Of a DNA stretch of 64,000 bases, positions 57,147 through 64,000 are shown in pieces. A program made the translations under genes and the position numbers. The notes beneath the pieces were generated by a model that was not told the origin of the DNA, ran no database searches, and was given only the letters and a program-made list of their open reading frames with translations. Each line of letters starts with the position of its first letter. The first letter of the stretch is position 1. The DNA is from Phycisphaerae bacterium (GTDB lineage Bacteria > Planctomycetota > Phycisphaerae > UBA1845 > UTPLA1), in NCBI GenBank assembly GCA_019636475.1, contig JAHBXN010000003.1, forward strand, positions 124,001-188,000, given 5' to 3'.

Positions 57147-58007
57147 TCATTCGAATGAACCGCTGAACTCAATGAGACCCAGGTCGCGCAGAATGTCCGC
57201 GGTAATGCCTCTCGCTTTTAGCCCCATGGCATCGTCGCCCGAGATATTTGTCGCAAACACATAGTTGCGGTCGCCCCGCCGAACGTGCCCAACGTACCAG
57301 CCGAGAATTGTCTTGTCCGACTTGCCTGCACCTCCTCCGGTTCCGGTCTTCCCACTCAGAATCCAGTCGTCGCTTTGGCGATATTCAAAGAGCCGCTTGA
57401 CTGTCTGCACTGTCTTCGTCCCGAACGACAACTCGTTCCTGTAAAGCCGCTCCAGAAAGCGAAGCTGCTCATTTGCCGATATTTCGAGGGAAGACTGAAT
57501 CCAGAATTTCGTCAGGCCGCCGCTCTGGTCGCGATTGCCGTACTCACATTCATCGAGGTACTTCTGCATTCTTTCCTCACCGATCGCTTCAACCACCCGT
57601 TGGAAGTACCACACCACTGAATCGCGAATCGCAGTGGCGAGCGTCTGATCCGCCTCACAGACCTTGCGGCTCTGGGGCGTGCCGTCCCATTTCATCGCGT
57701 GCTCAGGCCCCGTCAGCACGCCGGTCTCCAACCCTATGAGAGAAGTCATGATCTTGAACGTCGAGCAGGGTGCGAAACGCCTGGCACACCGATCGTCGTT
57801 GTATCGGAGCGTCCACTCGTCATCGAGGCTCTTCAGAACAAAGCATCCCTCAAAGCGCCCGAAATGCGACTTGAAGTCGATCCGCCGCAGTCCGGCCACC
57901 GCCGCACGCTCCACAGACGGGTCGGGAGTAACCGTCGGCGGCTTCGAATCCATGGCCAGAACACAAACAGATGAAGTAATTGCGGAAAATACGAACCAGA
58001 TCTTCAT
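57147..58007 (-). CDS. Class D (OXA-like) beta-lactamase
   Basis: The 286-residue exported serine beta-lactamase-fold protein has signal MKIWFVFSAITSSVCVLA. Class D motifs: active-site CSTFK with Ser82 and Lys85 (the normally carboxylated Lys), SVV at 130-132, YGN at 156-158 and KTGTG at 220-224, followed by GWYVGHV. All catalytic residues are kept, so penicillin hydrolysis is plausible. BlaR-type sensors share this fold, but there is no membrane domain here. AGGAGT precedes ATG 58007. It probably is an intrinsic chromosomal gene; no integron or transposon surrounds it. Confidence 0.92.
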   Translation of the reverse strand: MKIWFVFSAITSSVCVLAMDSKPPTVTPDPSVERAAVAGLRRIDFKSHFGRFEGCFVLKSLDDEWTLRYNDDRCARRFAPCSTFKIMTSLIGLETGVLTGPEHAMKWDGTPQSRKVCEADQTLATAIRDSVVWYFQRVVEAIGEERMQKYLDECEYGNRDQSGGLTKFWIQSSLEISANEQLRFLERLYRNELSFGTKTVQTVKRLFEYRQSDDWILSGKTGTGGGAGKSDKTILGWYVGHVRRGDRNYVFATNISGDDAMGLKARGITADILRDLGLIEFSGSFE

Positions 58008-58193
58008 AACAAGGACTCCTTTCGAGATTCTCACCGGCGCATCCGGTCGCCGGGGTCCTTCTCAATACGACACGCGATTCACGAGGTTCGATCAAAGTTA
58101 GGCGCAAAGCCCGACCGATGCTAACATGCGCCTGGTCAGTCGTCGCAATTCGAGTTGCGGACACCCGCGACGACGACAACAGGAGAACCAATT

Positions 58194-58532
58194 ATGCTGA
58201 TTCAACACCCACCAATGATTCGGCCGATTGCATTGATCTGCTTGACGGCCACCCTGCTGATCGGATGCGATTCGAAAAAAAGCGAACCCGTGCCCGCTTC
58301 CCCGGAATCCGCGTCCGCCGTTGCGGTGGTATTGGCAAAAGCCGATGCCGTGGACGGAAAAACGGACAAAATCATCACGCGCTGCGCCGGATGCGCGCTC
58401 GGCATGGACGGTAAGCAGGATCACGAGCTGGTCGTCGGTGAATACAGGATGCACTTCTGCAACGCCGGCTGCAAGGATCGATTCGCCCGCAATCCGGACA
58501 AGGAAATACTTGCCCTTAAGATCCCTGACTGA
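58194..58532 (+). CDS. Small lipoprotein with YHS-like Cys domain
   Basis: The 112-residue lipoprotein has signal and lipobox LLIGC. A C-terminal domain reads RCAGCALGMDGKQDHELVVGEYRMHFCNAGC, then KDRFARNPDKEI. It matches the YHS/TRASH-like pattern, where Cys residues bind metal (usually Cu, Zn or Fe). Two CxxC/CxxxC-type pairs are present. AGGAGA (58181-58186) is 7 bases before ATG 58194. Metal binding at the periplasmic face is likely but inferred. A strong bidirectional terminator follows. Confidence 0.82.
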   Translation: MLIQHPPMIRPIALICLTATLLIGCDSKKSEPVPASPESASAVAVVLAKADAVDGKTDKIITRCAGCALGMDGKQDHELVVGEYRMHFCNAGCKDRFARNPDKEILALKIPD

Positions 58533-58571
58533 CCCACTCGCAACGGTTTCCGTCTTTCCGGCATAAACAAA

Positions 58572-58616
58572 CGCGCGAGCGGAGTAATCCGCTCGCGCGC
58601 CAGGGTCTTCGGTTTT
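58572..58616. terminator. Strong bidirectional hairpin terminator
   Basis: A 12-bp perfect stem with loop GTAA lies at 58572-58599 (GCGCGAGCGGA/TCCGCTCGCGC core), followed 13 bases later by GGTTTTT. It sits between convergent genes ending at 58532 and 58653. Confidence 0.75.
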
Positions 58617-58652
58617 TCAACCGATCTGAACGGTATCCAGTGCTTCAACGGC

Positions 58653-59966
58653 TCACGGAGGCGGCAGTTCGGCGTATCCGACCGTCACGGCGCTGATCAC
58701 GGCGTCCGGATCCACCGGTATCAGAAATGCGACAAGGTTGTTGCTGCACGAGACACCCGCTGCCCGAATCACGTTGAACGGATCCGACGAATCCGCCACG
58801 GGAATAAAGTCTCCGCCATCTTCGCTCAGGTACAGACGCTCCTGGGTATTCACATCCACGATCGTCTCGCCCGCCACAAAGATCCACCGGCCATTCGGAG
58901 AGATGTCGGCCGTCGCGCCGAAGCCCCATCGCCCGTCGCTGGCATTTTCGCCGTTGACGAACAAACCGGTGGGATCAATCAGCGAAGAAATGTCACTGGT
59001 GTCACCGGCAAGGCATCGGTTGAGCACCGAAATGTTGCTGCCGTCATCCGCGGTCTGCTTCGCAAAATAGGCAAACCGGCTCTCCTCGAAAAAGAGGCCC
59101 CGGCCGGCGCGGCCCGGGTTGCGGGTCGGCTGGCTGAACGTGCCGCCGACGAGGTCCAGAAGGGTGAAGCTCTCGTTGTCGTCGAAGAAGGCAACTGTGG
59201 CCCCTTCGATCTGAACATCGTTGTCCCCGGTGCCTCCGTTGAGCGACGATCTTGTGAACTCATCAGGCGCGTTGCCCGGGTTATCCATGTCGTAGACATA
59301 GAAAGTGTCGTTCGTCCGAACGACGATCCGCCGTCCCGCCGCATCAACGTCGATCGCACTGGGGTTGCTCGTTCCCGGATTGTTGGAGAATGGAGTAATG
59401 ACGAAGTTATTAATGTCAGAGATGTCCACCATCTTCACTCGCAATCCGGCACCATTCTGTGTCGTCACGGTTGAATTTACGGTCGCGACCACGTTTCCTT
59501 CCGCTGCCCACAGATTCGGCCCGCCGGAGCCTCCCATGTTAATCGACGCGGCAGGCATCGCGGCCACCTGCTCGGTCTCAGTGTCAAAAACATAGAGCGA
59601 GCCGCTGGTACGATCACGGACAACCAGCTTCTTTCCAGCGAATTCGAATGCCGAAGTATCATTGTCCATCCCGGAAGGTGCCGGCACATCCATCGGCTGA
59701 GTCTCCCCGGCGCGCAGCCATGCAAGCGTCGCATTTCCGTTGGCATTGAACGCCAGAACGCCGTCACCCACCGCCGGCCCGCGCTGCGTGGTCGAGGGTG
59801 TTGTGAGCTTGACGATATTGAGTATTACACGCGAATCATTGTTGTTGTTATTATTGTTGTTGTTATTGGAGTTGCCGTTGTTGTTATTATTGTTGTTGTT
59901 CGGGCACTCTGCGCCGACACAACTGATTAGGATAACGCTCGTCAGCAATGCGATTTGACGCTTCAT
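58653..59966 (-). CDS. Exported protein with poly-Asn linker and beta-propeller-like body
   Basis: The 437-residue protein has a signal peptide whose LISC (Cys16) fits a lipobox. Residues 23-43 are almost all Asn (eight, then GNS, then ten). The rest is a repeat-rich beta region (AFNANGNATLAWL, GKKLVVRDRTSGSLYVFD, GRRIVVRTNDTFYVYDM, VAFFDDNESFTLLDL), probably a propeller with about six blades. No enzyme motif is visible. The Asn tract probably acts as a flexible spacer between the membrane anchor and the folded domain. Function unknown. Confidence 0.7.
   Translation of the reverse strand: MKRQIALLTSVILISCVGAECPNNNNNNNNGNSNNNNNNNNNNDSRVILNIVKLTTPSTTQRGPAVGDGVLAFNANGNATLAWLRAGETQPMDVPAPSGMDNDTSAFEFAGKKLVVRDRTSGSLYVFDTETEQVAAMPAASINMGGSGGPNLWAAEGNVVATVNSTVTTQNGAGLRVKMVDISDINNFVITPFSNNPGTSNPSAIDVDAAGRRIVVRTNDTFYVYDMDNPGNAPDEFTRSSLNGGTGDNDVQIEGATVAFFDDNESFTLLDLVGGTFSQPTRNPGRAGRGLFFEESRFAYFAKQTADDGSNISVLNRCLAGDTSDISSLIDPTGLFVNGENASDGRWGFGATADISPNGRWIFVAGETIVDVNTQERLYLSEDGGDFIPVADSSDPFNVIRAAGVSCSNNLVAFLIPVDPDAVISAVTVGYAELPPP
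59838..59900 (-). repeat. AAC/AAT trinucleotide repeat coding poly-Asn
   Basis: A 63-base tract of GTT/ATT triplets on the + strand (AAC/AAT on the coding strand) encodes 19 Asn interrupted by Gly and Ser. Codon mixing implies it is not a pure microsatellite, but it may still vary in length between strains. Confidence 0.8.
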
Positions 59967-60269
59967 GGTTGAATTCCTCCTCTGAGTCCAGGTGAACTGA
60001 GACCATTGGTAATGGCAAACTTGCCACCACTCTCCAGTTCGGTAGGTTAGACAATCTATGACAGATGGGCAACACTCGGGCTATCGCTACCCTCCGTGTC
60101 GCAAAAGACGGTCCCACAATTTTATTCATGTGAGTGCCTGCAACAGGAATCGGAACCGGTCATCCAAACGCCACCGGCACGACACGCGTGTCGCCTGCGC
60201 GCAAAATGCGCACGATGCCCTCGGCCACGGCAGCCCCAATTTTGCCCTGGAAACGATTTATCCAAGTTG
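59967..60269. other. 303-base intergenic region between nadE and the poly-Asn gene
   Basis: No gene is supported. It contains a 14-bp perfect palindrome CGACACGCGTGTCG (60180-60193) and a nearby TGCGC/GCGCA hairpin (60196-60212). They may act as a nadE terminator or an operator for the downstream minus-strand gene; neither has a T-run. Confidence 0.35.
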
Positions 60270-61925
60270 CTATATGAGCTTTGCTGCAATCGGCATGCGA
60301 CGTCCCGCCCCAAACGCCCGACTCGTAACCTTCAACCCGGTCGCAAGTTGTTGGCGCTTGTATTCATTTCGCGCAACCAATCGTAGTACATAAGTCACAA
60401 CAGACTCGTCAATGCCCGAAGCGACAATTTCCGCTCCAGATCGATCCAACTCCACATGGGCATGCAGAATTGAATCGAGCAGATCATAGGGCGGCAGAGA
60501 GTCCTGATCGGTCTGATCCGGCCGCAATTCCGCGGATGGCGGCTTCGTAATCGACGAGCGAGGAATGATGTCGCGCCCCGCCCGCGTGTTCGCATGGTTC
60601 GCGAGTTGGTACACCATCGTCTTCGGCACATCAGAGAGTGCGGCCAGTCCCCCACACATATCGCCATAGAGCGTGCAGTAGCCCACCGCGATCTCACTCT
60701 TGTTGCCGGTCGTAAGCAGCAGCCACTCAAATTTATTCGACAGTGCCATGAGAATCGCGCCACGAATTCTCGCCTGCACATTTTCTTCTGCGGTGTCAGG
60801 CTTCCGCCCCACGAACAATCGCACAAGCTGCTCATCAAACATGTCGTGGATTCGCCCGATCGGAACGATGCGAAAATCGATAGCCAGATTCGCAGCAAGG
60901 TCTTCCGAGTCCTTCACGCTGTGTTCGCTGCTGTAACGCGACGGCATGGCAACGCCATGCACGCAACCAGAGCCCAGCGCCTCCGTCGCAATCGCCGCCG
61001 TGACCGCCGAATCGATGCCGCCTGAAAGCCCGATCACCACCTCGCGAAATCCGCATTTCCTGACGTAGTCACGGGTTCCCAATACCAGTGCATCCCAAAC
61101 CGACGCGATCGGATCGGGATAGGGCTCGATTCGATTCAACTCCGGACGGGCGATATCAACAAACAACAGATCCTCGGCGAAAGCCCTGGCTCGCGCGATC
61201 AGTTTCCCCGTGCCGTCAAATGCCATGCTCGCACCGTCGAACACCAGTTCGTCGTTGCCACCCACCTGCGCCGCCAGCAGCAGTGGCAATCCCTTGGCAC
61301 GCGCATGCCCGGCCATCAAGTGTTCACGAAACTTCTGCTTATTCACCACATAAGGCGATGCAGATGCGTTCAGGATCAGGTCAATCCCGCGCCCAGCAAA
61401 TTCATCCACCGGAGCGCGCCGGTACAGTGACCGACCGAAAAGATCAGATCCCGTCCAGAGATCTTCGCATATCGTAATGCCCGCCAGCACCGCACCATCC
61501 CTGCCGCGCAGCTCGGCGATACCAGCATGGTCTGATGGCTCGAAATAGCGGTGTTCGTCAAACACGTCGTACGTCGGCAGAAGCGACTTATGAAACCGTC
61601 CGATCACCGCGCCGTCGCGCAGTTGCCACAGGGAGTTACAGATCGGCCGGCCGATGCGAGATTCACTCCGATCGACACACCCCACAAAAACGTCGATACA
61701 CGCTCCGATCTCTGAGGCAATCGCGTGCACTGCCGCGATGCCGGCATCGATGAAACTCTCCTTCAATAGGAGGTCCTTCGGCGGATAGCCGCAGATCGAC
61801 AACTCAGGAAACAGGACAGCCGTGGCGCCGCCCGACTGCGCCTGGCGCACGAAATCGAGAATCTTGCGGGAGTTGCCGGCGAGGTCGCCAACCAGCGGAT
61901 TGATCTGTGCAAGCGCGACGATCAT
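60270..61925 (-). CDS. nadE: Glutamine-dependent NAD+ synthetase
   Basis: The 551-residue two-domain cytosolic enzyme makes NAD+ from deamido-NAD using glutamine and ATP. The N-terminal nitrilase-type glutaminase carries the Glu41-Lys113-Cys153 triad (FPELSICGYPP, FHKSLLPTYDVFDE, TICEDLW). The C-terminal synthetase has the PP-loop SGGIDS at 301-306, then PSRYSSEHSVKDSEDLA, TGNKSEIAVGYCTLYGDMCGGLA and RSSITKPPSAELRPDQTDQDSLPPY. Both domains look complete. The ATG is at the family's usual start (IVALAQINPLVGD). Confidence 0.97.
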   Translation of the reverse strand: MIVALAQINPLVGDLAGNSRKILDFVRQAQSGGATAVLFPELSICGYPPKDLLLKESFIDAGIAAVHAIASEIGACIDVFVGCVDRSESRIGRPICNSLWQLRDGAVIGRFHKSLLPTYDVFDEHRYFEPSDHAGIAELRGRDGAVLAGITICEDLWTGSDLFGRSLYRRAPVDEFAGRGIDLILNASASPYVVNKQKFREHLMAGHARAKGLPLLLAAQVGGNDELVFDGASMAFDGTGKLIARARAFAEDLLFVDIARPELNRIEPYPDPIASVWDALVLGTRDYVRKCGFREVVIGLSGGIDSAVTAAIATEALGSGCVHGVAMPSRYSSEHSVKDSEDLAANLAIDFRIVPIGRIHDMFDEQLVRLFVGRKPDTAEENVQARIRGAILMALSNKFEWLLLTTGNKSEIAVGYCTLYGDMCGGLAALSDVPKTMVYQLANHANTRAGRDIIPRSSITKPPSAELRPDQTDQDSLPPYDLLDSILHAHVELDRSGAEIVASGIDESVVTYVLRLVARNEYKRQQLATGLKVTSRAFGAGRRMPIAAKLI

Positions 61926-62026
61926 GCGTCGGCATTATAGGGTCGGCGACGATTACGAGAAATCCGCGTCAGCACAGGTCCACACTTCGCGGGTCAATCT
62001 TCCCGGGAAGAGCGGCGCCCGAAGCG

Positions 62027-62902
62027 TCAGATCCCGAATGCGTAGAACAGCGCGGTGAATATCACATCGGCCGTGATCAACGCGACGATCGACTTGACAA
62101 CCGTGTTCGTCGTCGCCTGCCCGACACCTGCCGCGCCGCCTCGCACGTTCAATCCCTCATGACAGGCGATCAGCGCGATCATCGCGCCAAATACGCCCGC
62201 CTTGAAGATCCCGCCCAGAAAATCCCTCGGCAGCACCGCGGCCCGGGTGTAGCTGATGTACTGGTCCGCGGACAAATCAAGGATGAAAACCGACGTCAGG
62301 AATCCGCCCAGCACGCCGATGACATCCGCCAATACCGTGAGCAGCGTCAGCATGATGACCGTCGCCAGAAATCTTGGCACGACAAGAAACCGAATTGGAT
62401 TCAACGCCGTCGCACGCAGCGCCTTGATTTCCTCGCCTTCAACCATCGTCCCCAACTCAGCCGCGATGCTTGCACCGGCAAACCCTGAAAGCACGATGCC
62501 CGCGAGCAGCGGGCCCAATTCTCGGAACATCGCCACCGCGACGATATCCGCGACGCGCTCCAACTGACCATACCATTTCAATGTCGGCGCCATCTGAAGA
62601 CACAGGATGATCCCGATGAATATCTCAACCAGAAAAATAATTGGGATGCTCTTGATGCCGACCCGCACCATTTGAGTGTAGATATGGTCCAGTCCGATCC
62701 GCGCGTCACGGCGGAACACCATGCGGTGGATCCACGCCAGCGTGCTGCCGCAAAGCGCAGTCGCTCCCCCGATAAATGCAACGACATCGATTGTCTTTTT
62801 GATCTGACTGTCGGTCAATCCACCGACATACTCCACCGCGCGCACGATCGGTCCGGGTTCAGTCGAGTTTTCCGCGGTCGGATTGGAAGGCCGATCACTC
62901 AT
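62027..62902 (-). CDS. MlaE-family ABC transporter permease
   Basis: The integral inner-membrane permease of an MCE/Mla-type lipid transporter has 291 residues with about five or six membrane segments. It carries the MlaE signatures FLVEIFIGIILCLQM, AVAMFRELGPLLAGIVLSGFAGASIAAELGTM (the conserved EExGxM/ELGTM coupling region), EEIKALRATALNPIRFLVVPR and the GxFKAGVFG segment. ATG 62902 fits the usual N-terminus. Its ATPase (MlaF) and MCE-domain (MlaD) partners are not adjacent within the window, so they are probably encoded elsewhere. Confidence 0.92.
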   Translation of the reverse strand: MSDRPSNPTAENSTEPGPIVRAVEYVGGLTDSQIKKTIDVVAFIGGATALCGSTLAWIHRMVFRRDARIGLDHIYTQMVRVGIKSIPIIFLVEIFIGIILCLQMAPTLKWYGQLERVADIVAVAMFRELGPLLAGIVLSGFAGASIAAELGTMVEGEEIKALRATALNPIRFLVVPRFLATVIMLTLLTVLADVIGVLGGFLTSVFILDLSADQYISYTRAAVLPRDFLGGIFKAGVFGAMIALIACHEGLNVRGGAAGVGQATTNTVVKSIVALITADVIFTALFYAFGI

Positions 62903-62992
62903 TGGAAAACGCGGATTGTCGATCCGGACTCCGCGAATGTCCAGCATCCTCGCCTGTCGGAAAACCACCCGGCCAAGAGGATGAACCGTCGA

Positions 62993-63805
62993 TCACCGCC
63001 GGGGTGCCCATGAGAATCTTCGACATTGCCGAAAGAATTTCAGCGGATTCTCGTAAACCACACGGGCAATCTCGGCTTCGGCGTGCCCGCGAAGACGCAT
63101 CTCCAGCATGAACGCAGGCACCGCCATCGGATTGGACGGTCCCCAGTCGCCGGCCGAATTGACCATGACTCGCTCGGTGCCATACCGCTCAACCATGTCG
63201 GCCGCGCGCTGCGGCGTACACTTCGTCACCGGATACAGCGTCATGCCGCACCAGAACCCTGCGTCCAGAATATGTTTGATCGTGTGCTCCTCGGCATGAT
63301 CAACCAGCACGCGCTCCGGACGCAGCCGCGACTCATTTCTGAGCATGTCGAGGATCATCCGAGTCCCCTTGTACTTGTCTTCTAGATGCGGCGTATGAAT
63401 CAGAACCAGCTCATCGCGAACAGCGGCCAGTTCGAGATGCTCGGCGAAGATTGTTGCCTCATTCCGCGTGTTCTTGTTCAGTCCGATTTCGCCGATGCCC
63501 AGTACGTTGGGCCGCTCCAGGTAGTCCGGAATCATCGCGATCACTTCTCGCGAGAGTGACACGTTCTCCGCTTCCTTCGCGTTGATGCACAACCAGCAGA
63601 AATGCTGAATACCATATTGTGCGGCCCGCTTCGGTTCATGCTCCGTCAGTTGCCGAAAGTAATCCCGGAAAGCCAGGGAACTTCCCCGATCGAATCCAGC
63701 CCAGAATGCGGGTTCGCTCACTGCAACGCACCCGGCATGCGCAAGCCGTTCGTAATCATCGGTGAGCCGGGAAATCATGTGAATGTGCGGATCGATGTAG
63801 TTCAT
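62993..63805 (-). CDS. TatD-family metal-dependent hydrolase (EboB-like)
   Basis: The 270-residue amidohydrolase-fold protein starts [10 protein letters not shown] (metal-binding HxH). It continues with [25 protein letters not shown] and [12 protein letters not shown]. These match the TatD-type hydrolases that, in the Ebo gene set of several phyla, are called EboB. Metal ligands His, Glu, His, His and Asp are all identifiable. ATG 63805 is directly at the conserved start, while the upstream frame to 63925 is Arg-rich and unlikely. It is followed by the MlaE gene after 90 bases. Whether other ebo genes accompany it lies beyond the window. Confidence 0.85.
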   Translation of the reverse strand: MNYIDPHIHMISRLTDDYERLAHAGCVAVSEPAFWAGFDRGSSLAFRDYFRQLTEHEPKRAAQYGIQHFCWLCINAKEAENVSLSREVIAMIPDYLERPNVLGIGEIGLNKNTRNEATIFAEHLELAAVRDELVLIHTPHLEDKYKGTRMILDMLRNESRLRPERVLVDHAEEHTIKHILDAGFWCGMTLYPVTKCTPQRAADMVERYGTERVMVNSAGDWGPSNPMAVPAFMLEMRLRGHAEAEIARVVYENPLKFFRQCRRFSWAPRR

Positions 63806-63857
63806 TTGAAATCGTCGGCTTGGGATTCGAGCGACACGATCGAGATCAGCAGGTCGC

Positions 63858-64000
63858 CTATTTCTCCTGCCAGGACGGATCGTAAGCCTGCGAGAACAAC
63901 TGCTGCACCTGCTCCGCCCGGTCACGGTCGGTCGGCCCCGAATCGACCAGCAAACTCAGGGCCTCGCGAATTCGGCGGTATCGAGGATCCGAAACCGCCG
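63858..64000 (-). CDS. C-terminal end of an unidentified gene (cut by right edge)
   Basis: The minus-strand frame is open from the right edge to a TAG at 63858-63860. It encodes 46 residues including [29 protein letters not shown] and a helical look. It lies 52 bases upstream of the TatD-type gene in the same direction. By position it could be an ebo-type partner, but the fragment is too short to identify. Confidence 0.5.
   Translation of the reverse strand, partial: AVSDPRYRRIREALSLLVDSGPTDRDRAEQVQQLFSQAYDPSWQEK

Noticed and set aside
57147-58007. Mobile resistance gene
   Set aside because: No integron, transposase or terminal repeats flank the class D gene, and base composition looks like its neighbours.
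62027-63805. Complete Mla/MCE or Ebo operon
   Set aside because: Only the permease and one TatD-type gene are present; the partner genes are not in the window.

Overview
The window is about 60% GC, gene-dense, and reads as chromosomal DNA from a Planctomycetota-like (possibly Phycisphaerae-related) bacterium. This placement is an inference. It rests on the planctomycete-style DXS sequence, a type II pseudopilin, several lipoproteins and PQQ/PD40 beta-propellers, poly-asparagine linkers in an exported protein, and a tripeptidyl-peptidase-II-like subtilase. No rRNA, tRNA, CRISPR array, insertion sequence or prophage was found.

Region 1 (1-17647) is the end of a type VI secretion (T6SS) locus on the + strand. 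The order is tssG (cut by the left edge), tssH/clpV, vgrG, two tandem copies of a two-gene module, a PAAR-LysM-peptidoglycan-binding protein, a putative peptidoglycan-active cargo protein, and a sheath protein that appears to be a TssB-TssC fusion. Each two-gene module pairs a LysM-containing putative zinc metalloprotease with an alpha-helical cytosolic partner. VgrG and the PAAR protein share a small C-terminal/middle domain. A LysM-type module and a short HxFxRxG segment recur in the PAAR protein and both metalloproteases. The locus therefore looks like a VgrG/PAAR spike with two duplicated effector-partner sets. This is the best candidate for an undescribed system here.

Region 2 (17681-30333) holds a macro-domain protein (- strand), an unknown membrane/coiled-coil protein, a DUF4097 lipoprotein divergent from an HtrA-type protease, a pseudopilin, and a lower-glycolysis group (pgk, a histidine-phosphatase-fold protein without its catalytic His, class I aldolase). 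A secreted TPPII-like subtilase and a PD40 propeller lipoprotein follow.

Region 3 (30649-37127) is a co-directional housekeeping run: YmdB-type phosphodiesterase, GNAT acetyltransferase, xseA, xseB, a polyprenyl synthase and dxs. The DXS has Cys in place of a normally conserved active-site His. Region 4 (37272-50348) holds a thioredoxin-like protein with SxxC instead of CxxC, a 46-residue secreted-peptide candidate, rhomboid, mogA/moaB, murA, a DUF1697 protein and transketolase. It also holds an AhpD-like gene with an in-frame TGA exactly at the second CxxC cysteine and a hairpin 18 bases downstream: a selenoprotein candidate. GT87, murD, a PQQ propeller and a class II aldolase complete it.

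Region 5 (50611-64000) contains a PAS-Fis regulator overlapping a solitary beta-class DNA methyltransferase, M32 carboxypeptidase overlapping endonuclease IV, a methyltransferase/acyl-CoA ligase pair, a class D beta-lactamase, and a YHS-like lipoprotein. It ends with a poly-Asn lipoprotein, NAD synthetase, an MlaE permease, a TatD-family hydrolase and a gene cut by the right edge.
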